A stretch of 12,628 nt of DNA from Cyanobacteriota bacterium (GCA_027592485.1 JAQCKL010000068.1:1-12628), one strand, 5' to 3'; positions 1 through 7,453 are shown, numbered from the stretch's first letter. The notes: a model not told the origin generated them from the sequence alone. Program-made: numbers and translations.

Positions 1-117
1 TTTTTAAAGCCCTAAAAGGGCTGAAGCCCTTGTCGGACATGAAGTCTATACTTTTTCAGCAAGCCCTACATAGGTGGTTTTTAAATTAACTCTTCTAGCC
101 CAATGGGGCGCTTCCGG

Positions 118-154
118 AAATTTATGCCGTACTTGCAAGAAAATTTATGCCGTA
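118..154. repeat. Two 14-bp direct repeats, 23-bp period
   Basis: AAATTTATGCCGTA occurs at 118-131 and again at 141-154, so the copies start 23 bases (about two helical turns) apart. This spacing is compatible with paired protein binding sites, for example a regulator or a transposase end. No element can be identified from the window, so the function is unknown. Confidence 0.6.
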
Positions 155-526
155 TTATTGCATCTTAAAGAGCTGGCCATTATCAAGGGTCAGCAGCAAG
201 ATTTTTGCCATCTCGAAAGATTAGCGCGATCGCAGCATTGTCATGAGTAACGCCATCACCTAAATGGCCAAACAAGTGTTCAAGCTGAAATAGCCTAACC
301 CGATCACCTGTCGGGCTTTGCGTTGCGCTGTTGCCAGGAGTGGGTTGGCCTTTGCCTGGGCCGCTCATTCCAACCGGTTTCAATGGGCTTCTGGCTCTTG
401 ACTGAGATCTGCTCTGCCGGCAGAGATCGCCCTTGATCAATACCAATCCGTGGTGATTGGGTGCGAGGACTTGAATGTGGTGGTGGGTTATGCTCCGCTA
501 GACAATTAAGCTGCTAACCGGCCAAC

Positions 527-555
527 AAAAAAAGCGGAACCGATGGGGTTCCGCT
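527..555 (-). terminator. Rho-independent terminator of petA
   Basis: A perfect 9-bp stem, AGCGGAACC (533-541) with GGTTCCGCT (547-555), encloses a 5-base loop. On the minus strand it is followed directly by a run of seven T (527-533 read as A on the plus strand). It lies about 37 bases past the petA stop codon, so it most likely ends the petC-petA transcript. This is the clearest intrinsic terminator in the window. Confidence 0.9.
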
Positions 556-591
556 CTTCAAGCGTTCATGAATGCTGATTGAGCGTAAAGC

Positions 592-1590
592 TTAGAGGCT
601 GAGGCCCTCTGCCGCTTGGACGCGCTCCACCTGCTTCTTCTTCAAGACGAGCATGATTTGGGTAATCATGACGCCAAAGATAAAGGCGATCAGTCCTTTA
701 ATGCGACCCGAACTTTGCAGCACAATTTCTGTATCCATCTGGCCAAAACCACCCATATTGGGGTTTACGGTCAGGGGGGTGCCCGATGCAACCACATCGC
801 CCTCAGAGACAATCATCTCAACACCTACCGGAACTGTTGCCACTAATGCATCACCGCTATCCGGTTGAATCGTGACCTCATAGCCACCGGCATCAAGGGC
901 AGAAACCTGGGTGATTGTCCCTGCCCCAGGAGATTTCACCACATTGTTGTTGCTGTTCTGACCGGTGGGATAGACTTGGCCACGGCCACGGTTGCCGCCA
1001 ACATGCACTGAATACTTACCGAAGGCAACCGACTTATTGGTAGCGGGATCAGGTGACAGAATCGGGAAAACAATTTCCTGATACTGCTCGCCGGGTAGCG
1101 GTCCCACCAGCAAAATATTCTCCTTGTCCGGAGCGTAGGTCGTAAAGTAGGTGCTGCCGACTTCTTCTTTAATGTCCTCAGGGATGCGATCCGGGGGAGC
1201 GAGTTTAAAGCCCTCGGGGAGCATCAGCACTGCGCCGACATTTAAGCCCCCTTTACTGCCATCACCCAAGACTTGCTGAGCGTCAAGATCATAGGGAATC
1301 TTGACCACAGCTTTGAACACCGTATCTGGCAACACCGATTGAGGAACTTCAATTTCAGTGGGTTTTGCTGCCAAGTGGCAGTTAGCACAGACAATGCGAC
1401 CCGTCGCTTCCCGAGGCGACGCATAGTTTTCCTGAGCCCAGAAAGGGTAGGCTTCGGCAGGTTGGGGGAGGGCCAGACCACCCGCTAGCAGGATAGCAAC
1501 GGCAGCGATCGCCGTCGCAGCAGCCCGCAAGGGTGACAACCACTGCACAACTTTTGTAGGGAAACGGCCTAACAACACTCGTATCTTCAT
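592..1590 (-). CDS. petA: Cytochrome f precursor (apocytochrome f)
   Basis: Cytochrome f is the c-type heme subunit of the cytochrome b6f complex. It passes electrons from the Rieske protein to plastocyanin or cytochrome c6 on the lumen side of the thylakoid. From the chosen ATG the precursor has 332 residues. Residues 1-47 form a signal peptide ending AEA, so the mature protein starts YPFWAQ and has 285 residues, the usual length. In mature numbering Tyr1 supplies the axial heme ligand by its amino group, and CANCH (Cys21, Cys24, His25) binds heme covalently. A single C-terminal membrane helix (about the last 35 residues, starting RIKGLIAF) ends in a basic stretch. The frame stays open upstream to a GTG at 1626 and another ATG at 1605. 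Neither these nor the ATG at 1590 has a clear Shine-Dalgarno site, so 1590 is chosen from family length; 1605 (337 residues) remains possible. It follows petC in the same operon. Confidence 0.96.
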   Translation of the reverse strand: MKIRVLLGRFPTKVVQWLSPLRAAATAIAAVAILLAGGLALPQPAEAYPFWAQENYASPREATGRIVCANCHLAAKPTEIEVPQSVLPDTVFKAVVKIPYDLDAQQVLGDGSKGGLNVGAVLMLPEGFKLAPPDRIPEDIKEEVGSTYFTTYAPDKENILLVGPLPGEQYQEIVFPILSPDPATNKSVAFGKYSVHVGGNRGRGQVYPTGQNSNNNVVKSPGAGTITQVSALDAGGYEVTIQPDSGDALVATVPVGVEMIVSEGDVVASGTPLTVNPNMGGFGQMDTEIVLQSSGRIKGLIAFIFGVMITQIMLVLKKKQVERVQAAEGLSL

Positions 1591-1643
1591 TGGGGTATCA
1601 GCCATCAACACAGAATCAAACAACACAGCAGTCTACGGGGGAG

Positions 1644-1666
1644 CCCAGAGGCAATAATGCTTTGGG
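1644..1666 (-). other. Intercistronic hairpin between petC and petA
   Basis: The spacer between the petC stop and petA can fold. CCCAGAG (1644-1650) plus CA (1652-1653) pairs with TGCTTTGGG (1658-1666), with one bulged G, one G-U pair and a 4-base ATAA loop. There is no T-run, so it is unlikely to be a strong terminator. An mRNA stability, processing or partial attenuation role is an inference. Confidence 0.5.
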
Positions 1667-1679
1667 ACTGTAGATAAAC

Positions 1680-2222
1680 TTAAGCCCACCAAGGGTCTTC
1701 GTCGGTGCGGAAATCGGTTTCAGTCCACGGTGACAAAGACACCTTGTCCGCTTCAGTGACATCCGCATGGGCTAGGGCCAAAGATAGCGGAGCTGGACCC
1801 CGAACGACCTTGCCGGTTGCATCGTACTGGGACCCATGACAGGGACACATGAATTTCTGTTCGCTGGCATTCCAGGGCACCACACAGCCCAGATGGGTAC
1901 ATACCGAGTTGATGCCGTAGGTTTCAAGGCTACCGTCATCGGTCACCACCAAATAAGTGGGGTCACCCTTAAGTCCTTGCACCAGCACCCGAGCACCGGC
2001 AGTGTTGTCGGCCAAGAACTCACTGGCAACCACATCATTGCCGAGGGAGTTCTTGGCTAAGGTGCCGCCGCCCCCTGCACCACTAGAGGGGGGGACAAAG
2101 TAGCGGACTACCGGATATAACATCCCGCCAACGGTGCCTGCTGCTGCGCCGAAGGTGAGCAAATTCATAAACTGGCGGCGTCCCAAATCAGGGACATCAG
2201 ACATTCCAGACGCTTGAGTCAT
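1680..2222 (-). CDS. petC: Cytochrome b6f Rieske iron-sulfur protein
   Basis: This subunit carries the 2Fe-2S cluster that oxidises plastoquinol and hands electrons to cytochrome f. From the ATG at 2222 the protein has 180 residues, the normal size. It starts with a short cytoplasmic stretch, then RRQF (15-18) and one membrane helix (about 19-43) that acts as an uncleaved Tat-type signal anchor. A Gly/Ser-rich hinge follows (about 46-53), then the soluble domain. Cluster motifs are CTHLGC (108-113) and CPCHGS (126-131). Ligands are Cys108, His110, Cys126 and His129, with Cys113-Cys128 as the expected disulfide. The frame extends upstream to a TTG at 2258, but a consensus -10 box at 2260-2265 puts the transcript start at about that codon, which supports 2222. 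It is the first gene of the petC-petA operon. Confidence 0.96.
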   Translation of the reverse strand: MTQASGMSDVPDLGRRQFMNLLTFGAAAGTVGGMLYPVVRYFVPPSSGAGGGGTLAKNSLGNDVVASEFLADNTAGARVLVQGLKGDPTYLVVTDDGSLETYGINSVCTHLGCVVPWNASEQKFMCPCHGSQYDATGKVVRGPAPLSLALAHADVTEADKVSLSPWTETDFRTDEDPWWA

Positions 2223-2259
2223 ATTCCAAGCCGAGTATTCCGTTCGGTAAAACGACAAA

Positions 2260-2265
2260 ATTATA
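2260..2265 (-). promoter_or_regulatory. -10 box of the petC-petA promoter
   Basis: On the minus strand the sequence reads TATAAT, a perfect -10 match, 38 to 43 bases before the petC ATG. The expected start site near 2253 would give a leader of about 30 bases. At 17-bp spacing the -35 region reads roughly GGGGCA and is a poor match, so an activator or another sigma factor may matter. Confidence 0.6.
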
Positions 2266-2661
2266 GAGCGATGCTAAAGAGCTGCCCCAGGCAAACCGCA
2301 ACTTCTATGAAACCCTTACCAAAAGCTCACTCCATGGAAGCAAACCTTTGATGAGATGGTTGTCACATAAGTTTGCAGATACCCACTCAGTATTATTGCA
2401 TCCCCCCGCATCCCAGTGCGCTCCGTAGGACTTAAATCCCTCTCTGCTTCTACTTTTGATTACCCAGGGCAACCCCCAAGGCTTGATGTCAGGAGATCCT
2501 TGACGACTTGGAACAAAAGCGGACTGAGCGCGCTCAATGCCTCCCCTCATAACACTTCTCAAAGGGCTACAAGACCCAAGGCATAGGGTCGTGATAGCGT
2601 TCGATCAGCACCCTAAGATGAGTGTAAAAAAATGTTAACCCTGCCTTGGGGAGCATCGCCC
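2266..2661. other. Divergent spacer between petC and the DUF3067 gene
   Basis: About 400 bases without a credible gene. The minus-strand frame at 2305-2562 starts with TTG, has no Shine-Dalgarno site and shows no recognisable motif. Visible elements are a 12-base palindrome TGAGCGCGCTCA (2525-2536) and an inverted repeat GACCC/GGGTC (2573-2577 and 2586-2590). Promoters for both divergent units must lie here. Confidence 0.5.
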
Positions 2662-2976
2662 ATGACTGGTTCAGAATTACAAGCACTGATTGTAGATAAA
2701 TGGGGATACTCCTTTGATGTGCAGTTCCGTCGTCAGCAAGACCAGATTTTCTTGCAGGTGATGTGGCGCTACTTGGAGCAGGTCTCTTTTCCATTGACTG
2801 AAGTGGAGTACCTGGAGCATCTCAATGGCATTGCCACCTACTTGGTGGCCTGGGGACAGGCTGAGTCGGTTCGCGCCGCGATCGCCCAAACCCGCGATCG
2901 CCCCCGATTGGGCAAGGCCATCAGTATTCCTCTAGATCTCGGAGGGCGCAGTTCTGAGTGGCTTTTAGAGTTTTAA
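2662..2976 (+). CDS. DUF3067-like conserved cyanobacterial protein
   Basis: A 104-residue soluble protein with no membrane segment or signal peptide. Its sequence (start MTGSELQALIVDKWGYSFDVQF, then a Trp/Tyr-rich VMWRYLEQ region and YLEHLNGIATYL) matches my memory of the DUF3067 family, found in cyanobacteria and plastid-bearing eukaryotes; its biochemical role is not known to me. The open frame begins at an ATG at 2632, but GGAG at 2650-2653, eight bases before the ATG at 2662, decides the start. Two HIP1 sites lie close together inside the gene (about 2879 and 2895). It is transcribed away from petC-petA. The shared spacer raises, without proving, a link to cytochrome b6f biogenesis or regulation. 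Family assignment is by recognition only. Confidence 0.75.
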   Translation: MTGSELQALIVDKWGYSFDVQFRRQQDQIFLQVMWRYLEQVSFPLTEVEYLEHLNGIATYLVAWGQAESVRAAIAQTRDRPRLGKAISIPLDLGGRSSEWLLEF

Positions 2977-3176
2977 GCCTCGGGTCTGTGGGATAACCCA
3001 GCAGTGCCGCCCCCTAGATTTGGATGAAAAATGAACCATGAATTTGGGTTTATCTATGCCTACTTCATAGAATTTTTACGATTGCCTCCCATAAACGTTG
3101 CAATGGGAAAATGTCCAGGGCGTTTCTGGAAGGGGATGCTAGCATTGCTAGTGATCTGCAACTTTGAGGGCTTGCC

Positions 3177-4169
3177 GTGATTCGCGCTGCAACCTTACCC
3201 ATCCCGGCGACACTCCCTCCCTTCAACGAAAATACTCGACTTAAGCTATTTTCTGGTTCGGCGAATGTTGCCCTCTCGCGGGAAGTGGCCCATTATCTGG
3301 GGATTGATCTGGGACCGATGGTCCGTAAGCGGTTTGCTGACGGGGAGCTATACATCCAGATTCAGGAGTCGATTCGGGGCTGCGATGTCTATCTGATTCA
3401 GCCCACCTGCTATCCGGTGAATGATCACCTGATGGAGCTGCTGATCATGATTGATGCCTGTCGCCGAGCATCGGCCCGGCAAATCACAGCGGTGATGCCC
3501 TATTACGGTTATGCCCGCGCCGATCGCAAAACCGCTGGCCGAGAATCGATTACAGCTAAGTTGGCCGCCAATCTGATGACCCAGGCTGGGGCCAATCGGG
3601 TGTTGGCAATGGATTTACACTCGGCCCAAATCCAAGGCTATTTTGATATCCCCTGTGACCATGTGTATGGATCGCCGGTGTTGATCGATTACATTGCGGC
3701 TAAAAATATTCAAGATTTAGTGGTGGTGTCTCCAGACGTGGGCGGGGTGGCCCGCGCCCGTGCCTTCGCCAAGAAGTTAAACGACGCCCCCTTGGCCATT
3801 ATCGATAAGCGTCGCCAGGCCCACAATGTCGCCGAAGTCATGAACTTAATTGGAGACATCAGGGGGAAAACCGCTGTCTTGGTCGATGACATGATCGACA
3901 CCGCTGGCACCATTTCTGAGGGGGGGCGGTTACTGCGCCGGGAAGGGGCGCGGGCGGTATATGCCTGTGCAACTCACCCTGTCTTTTCTCCCCCTGCCAC
4001 CGAGCGGTTGGCTGGCGGTCCCTTTGAAGAGGTGATCGTCACCAATACTGTCCCTATCCCAGAAGAAAAGCTGTTCCCCCAGCTCAAAACCCTATCCGTT
4101 GCAAACTTGATTGGTGAAGCCATCTGGCGCATTCACGAAGAGAGTTCCGTCAGCAGCATGTTCCGCTAA
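3177..4169 (+). CDS. prs: Ribose-phosphate pyrophosphokinase (PRPP synthetase)
   Basis: It makes 5-phosphoribosyl 1-pyrophosphate from ribose 5-phosphate and ATP, the precursor for purines, pyrimidines, NAD, histidine and tryptophan, in the cytoplasm. The 330-residue length fits the class I enzyme with the N-terminal extension usual in cyanobacteria (MIRAATLP before RLKLFSGSAN). Visible motifs are the family signature DLHSAQIQGYFD (146-157, with the ATP-site His148), the flexible catalytic loop region VVSPDVGGVARAR (183-195) and the PRPP-binding loop VLVDDMIDTAGT (234-245). The C-terminus SSVSSMFR is also typical. The start is GTG, preceded by GAGG seven bases upstream. It appears monocistronic: there are 200 bases before it and a terminator-like hairpin after it. 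Nothing looks degraded. Confidence 0.97.
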   Translation: MIRAATLPIPATLPPFNENTRLKLFSGSANVALSREVAHYLGIDLGPMVRKRFADGELYIQIQESIRGCDVYLIQPTCYPVNDHLMELLIMIDACRRASARQITAVMPYYGYARADRKTAGRESITAKLAANLMTQAGANRVLAMDLHSAQIQGYFDIPCDHVYGSPVLIDYIAAKNIQDLVVVSPDVGGVARARAFAKKLNDAPLAIIDKRRQAHNVAEVMNLIGDIRGKTAVLVDDMIDTAGTISEGGRLLRREGARAVYACATHPVFSPPATERLAGGPFEEVIVTNTVPIPEEKLFPQLKTLSVANLIGEAIWRIHEESSVSSMFR

Positions 4170-4192
4170 ACATCGGCCACTTCACTCAACCC

Positions 4193-4221
4193 TGATGGCG
4201 GCGGCCATCAACTGATTTTTT
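4193..4221 (+). terminator. Probable terminator of prs
   Basis: A perfect 7-bp stem TGATGGC (4193-4199) and GCCATCA (4204-4210) with a 4-base loop starts 24 bases past the prs stop. Six T follow at 4216-4221. The T-run begins five bases after the stem, slightly further than ideal. Confidence 0.65.
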
Positions 4222-4541
4222 GGCGTTGCTGAAATAGGGATGAAACCAGTAGGGACAACCCCAAGGGATTGTCCTAGATCGTTGGGGGGCAGGCCCATAG
4301 AACGGTTCCACGATGAAAACTCTTGCCTGTAATCAGCATCAATTGCCACCCAGGGGGACGAGAGTATGGGTGGCGCTAGATATGTAGCTAGGTAATGGGG
4401 AGAGATTTACGTCGCGCAGCAGTGCAGATTAAAAACAGGGTGTTCAAGAGCCGCATGATCAGCAATTTCAGCTTTGGAGGCTGTATTTGCTGCTATCCAG
4501 CCCTGTTCTAGCCGCTGCTGAGTTTTCCCTTCGGAGTATTT
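4222..4541. other. Hairpin-rich spacer upstream of the TPM-like gene
   Basis: About 320 bases with no credible gene. Two further inverted repeats follow the prs terminator: GGACAA (4253-4258) with TTGTCC (4269-4274), and GCCACCC (4345-4351) with GGGTGGC (4368-4374) around a 16-base loop. Either a structured 5' leader of the next gene or a small RNA would fit, but no known RNA family was recognised. The last bases carry GGAG (4533-4536), the ribosome site of the next gene. Confidence 0.45.
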
Positions 4542-7178
4542 ATGGGTTTCCGACCAATCCAACTGCTGCCCTTCCTGATCGGTCTGCCGCTGGCCCTAAT
4601 GGGTGCTCGCCCCGTACTCGCCCAAAGCTGTCCCTATGCCATCCTGCGCCTCGAAACCCAACAGTATGTTGATGCCGATGCCGTTTGTGAGGCGGCGCGA
4701 CCCTGGTCGGAGGCTGGGTATCAAGTTTTGGTATTTCTTACCGATGCCCGCCCCACGAGCGAAGGGGCTTGGTTTAGTCAGCTCGATGCCGTTGAGAGTG
4801 AGGCCGGGCTGCGGGACCTGACCCAAGCCGATAGCTTTGAAAAGGCGGCGATCGCCCTCGGAGCCACCACCGCTGCCGACCTACCCTACAGCGTCTCCTT
4901 GACCTACGGCGAGGCCCTGTGGGATAGCCCCCTCGATAGGGAGACCGCCCGTGTTGAGGCGATTAAGCGCACCGTCCGCGATCGTCTCGCCTCCCAGGAC
5001 GCCACCTGGGCACTGACCACCGGCCTACAGGAAAGTTTTACCTTGGCGGGCCTGGCCTCGGATGCCTCTCGTGCGCCCCAACCCTTGGCCGGGGTTACGG
5101 CACCCGAGCGGGTTGACTCAGGGGGCGGCAACCGAGTCCTGGCTGGGGGTGGTTTAGTGGCTGGGGGGGGCGGTACTGTCGGAATTTTGGTCTTAATGCG
5201 GCAGCGACGGAAACAGCTACAAGCGCAACTGGTCACCCTGCAAAGCCACATCGCCAATTTGCTGATGGGGACTGAGCAGCTCTTAACCGGTGGTGAGCCG
5301 GAAAATACCGTCTCCTATCAGCTATTTGTCGAAGCCGATGGTGAACGGTATCCCGATCTCACCCGCGAGGTGATTGGCCAACTGGGGCAAGCCCGCCAGG
5401 TACTGGACCAAGCCTTCCAGGTCCACAGTCAGCTTCGGGACAACGACGTCACCGAGAAGCAGTCCTTTGTCCAAAAGGTGGAGGCTTGGGAGCGGCTGTA
5501 TCTGACCATTGTGGGTACCCGCGATCGCATCCAGCAGATGTCCGACGAGGACCTCCAAACCCTGCTCAACCCCGCCCTGATTTTGGGGGCGACCCCGGTG
5601 AGTGCGGGCCTGAGCACCCAACTGCAAATCATTCAGCGGCACATTCAAGACACCCCCCTGAAGGTCAAGTTGATGCGGGTTAAACCGGACGGCACCGATG
5701 CCGAGGGGATTTTGGGGCTAATTGAGCGGGTGGATGCCACCATTAGTCGTCTCCGCCAAGCGGTGGCAGAGGCTCCCAAGCAATGGGCTGCGACCCAAGC
5801 CCGTCGCCAGCAATTGCCATCCCGACTCCCGGCCAGCCTAGGGTTAAGCGAGGCCCAGGTGTTTAACCCGGTGGATGAGACCTTGGCAGAGGCGGAGATA
5901 GCTTTGAATCGCGAGCACCTCTATATAACAGTGCTCGATCGCTGCGCCACCGCCAACCAAGTCTTTGACCATTTGGATCAGTTGATTACAACCTTTCAGA
6001 CCCACGATAGCCAACAGCAAAACATTCAAACCATCACAGCGGCAGGCTATCGCCCCCCTGAACTCCCCCCCCAACAGGGCCAGGTCAAATCATGGCTCAT
6101 CGCCCTGCAGGACCAACTCTGTGCGGGCCAATATGGTCAAAGTGTTGAAACCTTAGCCCAACTTGCCGCCGCGACCCATAGGGCTCAAATCATTGCCGCC
6201 GATTGGCAGTCCCTGCACCAGCGCAATCAAGACATCATCCAAGCCCTAGAGCAAGAAACCCAGCGGCTGATCACCCTCGCCCAGGGCCAAACCACAACAG
6301 ACTGGGCCGCTCTCCAGGCTTATCCCCCCAGTAACTGGCAAGACTTAGACGGTCAGCTAGACCAGGCCCAAAAGACCTTGGCGACCCTTAAAGCCAAGGC
6401 GCTGCCCGAACTCCATCAGCACAACAGCTTAGGGGAACAGCAGTTTGAGGTGGTCGGTCGCGGGGCTGAGGCGGTTAAGCACCCATTAGAAACGGTGACC
6501 ACAACCCTACAGCGCCTAGCCGATCGCTGCCAGCAGGTCCGCCATGCCGAAGCCCATCTACGGGAAGAGCTTTCAGAAATTGAAGGGTATGCCACGGCGG
6601 TGAAACGGTTTGTGACCAAAAAGCTGTTGGGACTAATCGCCACCGCCCCACCGGACGAGCGGCTACAGCAGGCTGCCAATCACGTGGCCAACGCCTATAG
6701 CTTGGCTAGCCAGCGGGAATATCATCTAGCCTGTGCCCAGCAGGATCAGGCCCTACGGACCCTGCTCTATATCTATTTGGGTCAATTGCGCGATCGTGCG
6801 GCGGAGGTGCGATCGCTGGTCAATGATGCTGATGCCCATGGTCAAGGGCGCAATGATTTTAACGATGCAGCCGCTCTGATGGCCGCTGATGCCGATATTC
6901 GCAACGCTACGGGCAAAACCCTGTTCACCCAATACGAAAATGCTAATCAGGCTCGCCAGGAGCTGGCCACGGCTGAGCGGATGGCCCGCCAAGCGATTCG
7001 GCGCAGTGAGGCCAACCGTCGTAACCGCTCCTCCGGTTCCTTTTCCTCCAGCGCCAGTCAGTCTCTTTCGCGTCGGTCTTCGTCTAGCTCCCACCGATCC
7101 CCTAGTTCGCGATCCTCTAGCTCCAGCGGCTCATCGCGGCGATCCTCTAGCTCTCGGGGCGGCAGCCGTCGTCGCTAA
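4542..7178 (+). CDS. TPM-domain-like membrane protein with long coiled-coil region and Ser/Arg-rich tail
   Basis: The 878-residue protein has clear parts. Residues 1-27 are a signal peptide (cleavage likely after VLA). Residues 30-165 are an extracytoplasmic domain whose order (VDAD near the start, a QVLVFLTD strand, a YSVSLTYGEAL strand, a helix ending in an ALTTGLQ-type motif) resembles TPM domains, though divergent. A Gly-rich linker and one membrane helix (about 199-219) are followed by the stop-transfer cluster RQRRKQ. Residues 221-820 are largely helical, Gln/Ala/Leu-rich and likely coiled coil, on the cytoplasmic side. From 830 to 878, 29 of 49 residues are Ser and 10 are Arg. The layout of TPM domain, membrane helix, helical region and Ser-rich tail is known from TPM proteins of other bacteria, mostly of unknown function. 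The start has GGAG five bases upstream. I infer an envelope or scaffold role; no enzyme motif is visible. Confidence 0.75.
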   Translation: MGFRPIQLLPFLIGLPLALMGARPVLAQSCPYAILRLETQQYVDADAVCEAARPWSEAGYQVLVFLTDARPTSEGAWFSQLDAVESEAGLRDLTQADSFEKAAIALGATTAADLPYSVSLTYGEALWDSPLDRETARVEAIKRTVRDRLASQDATWALTTGLQESFTLAGLASDASRAPQPLAGVTAPERVDSGGGNRVLAGGGLVAGGGGTVGILVLMRQRRKQLQAQLVTLQSHIANLLMGTEQLLTGGEPENTVSYQLFVEADGERYPDLTREVIGQLGQARQVLDQAFQVHSQLRDNDVTEKQSFVQKVEAWERLYLTIVGTRDRIQQMSDEDLQTLLNPALILGATPVSAGLSTQLQIIQRHIQDTPLKVKLMRVKPDGTDAEGILGLIERVDATISRLRQAVAEAPKQWAATQARRQQLPSRLPASLGLSEAQVFNPVDETLAEAEIALNREHLYITVLDRCATANQVFDHLDQLITTFQTHDSQQQNIQTITAAGYRPPELPPQQGQVKSWLIALQDQLCAGQYGQSVETLAQLAAATHRAQIIAADWQSLHQRNQDIIQALEQETQRLITLAQGQTTTDWAALQAYPPSNWQDLDGQLDQAQKTLATLKAKALPELHQHNSLGEQQFEVVGRGAEAVKHPLETVTTTLQRLADRCQQVRHAEAHLREELSEIEGYATAVKRFVTKKLLGLIATAPPDERLQQAANHVANAYSLASQREYHLACAQQDQALRTLLYIYLGQLRDRAAEVRSLVNDADAHGQGRNDFNDAAALMAADADIRNATGKTLFTQYENANQARQELATAERMARQAIRRSEANRRNRSSGSFSSSASQSLSRRSSSSSHRSPSSRSSSSSGSSRRSSSSRGGSRRR
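7110..7153 (+). repeat. Direct repeats inside the Ser/Arg-rich tail
   Basis: The 14 bases CGATCCTCTAGCTC occur at 7110-7123 and again at 7140-7153, exactly 30 bases (ten codons) apart. They encode the repeated RSSSS pattern. This suggests the tail grew by in-frame duplication and could vary in length between strains. Confidence 0.7.
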
Positions 7179-7192
7179 GACCCACCAGCAAA

Positions 7193-7222
7193 AACCCCGC
7201 CGCCGACCAGGACAGAGGGGTT
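7193..7222. terminator. Possible terminator between convergent genes
   Basis: AACCCC (7193-7198) pairs with GGGGTT (7217-7222) around an 18-base loop. It sits between the stop of the large plus-strand gene and the stop of the minus-strand zinc-ribbon gene. Read on the minus strand the stem ends in a run of five T, which favours that direction. The large loop makes it weak. Confidence 0.35.
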
Positions 7223-7264
7223 AATAGGAGCCGTTAGGCACTAGGGAGCAGGGGGCGATCGCCC

Positions 7265-7453
7265 TTAGGCATTGACAGTCGCAAAAATTCCAGGGGCATA
7301 GGCCTCGATCACCCTGCCCGTGTCATGGCAGGTAATCATCAAATAATCGCATTCGGGACATTGGGTGCGGACCACAGTACTTTCAGGCAAGTAGTGACGC
7401 TCGGCGTTCCGTCCGCAGTTGGGGCAATTAACAGTGTGTGAAAGGCGCTTCAT
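7265..7453 (-). CDS. Small zinc-ribbon protein
   Basis: A 62-residue protein with two CxxC knuckles, CPNC (10-13) and CPEC (32-35), plus Cys42 in MITCHD. This is the pattern of a four-cysteine zinc ribbon. The C-terminal TGRVIEAYAPGI looks conserved and not random. I recall similar short cyanobacterial proteins being labelled 'PriA-like' in databases, but at this size it contains no helicase, so such a label would rest only on the zinc-binding segment. The ATG is preceded by GGAG seven bases upstream. It converges on the large membrane-protein gene and has its own upstream spacer. A nucleic-acid or protein-binding role is inference. Confidence 0.75.
   Translation of the reverse strand: MKRLSHTVNCPNCGRNAERHYLPESTVVRTQCPECDYLMITCHDTGRVIEAYAPGIFATVNA

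Larger units (their letters stand above)
1..591. other. Left intergenic region, no convincing gene
   Basis: No reading frame here looks like a real protein. The longest, on the minus strand at 183-446, encodes an Arg/Ser/Pro-rich composition with no recognisable motif. Visible structure is a small hairpin (AGCCCT 8-13 with AGGGCT 17-22), three copies of AAGCCCT (7, 24, 61), two copies of AAATTTATGCCGTA (118-131 and 141-154), one HIP1 site (226-233), a 14-base palindrome CTCTGCCGGCAGAG (412-425), and the petA terminator at the right end. It may contain degraded mobile-element sequence, but nothing proves that. Confidence 0.6.

Noticed and set aside
183..446. Minus-strand open frame of 87 codons
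   Set aside because: Low-complexity Arg/Ser/Pro composition, no ribosome site and no recognisable motif, next to the petA terminator. More likely chance or decayed sequence.
2305..2562. Minus-strand open frame of 85 codons upstream of petC
   Set aside because: It begins with TTG, has no Shine-Dalgarno site or motif, and occupies the divergent promoter region.
4904..5257. Long antisense frames within the large plus-strand gene, such as this minus-strand one of 117 codons
   Set aside because: They are shadows caused by GC-rich codon use in the real frame. Their composition is biased and they lack domains or ribosome sites.
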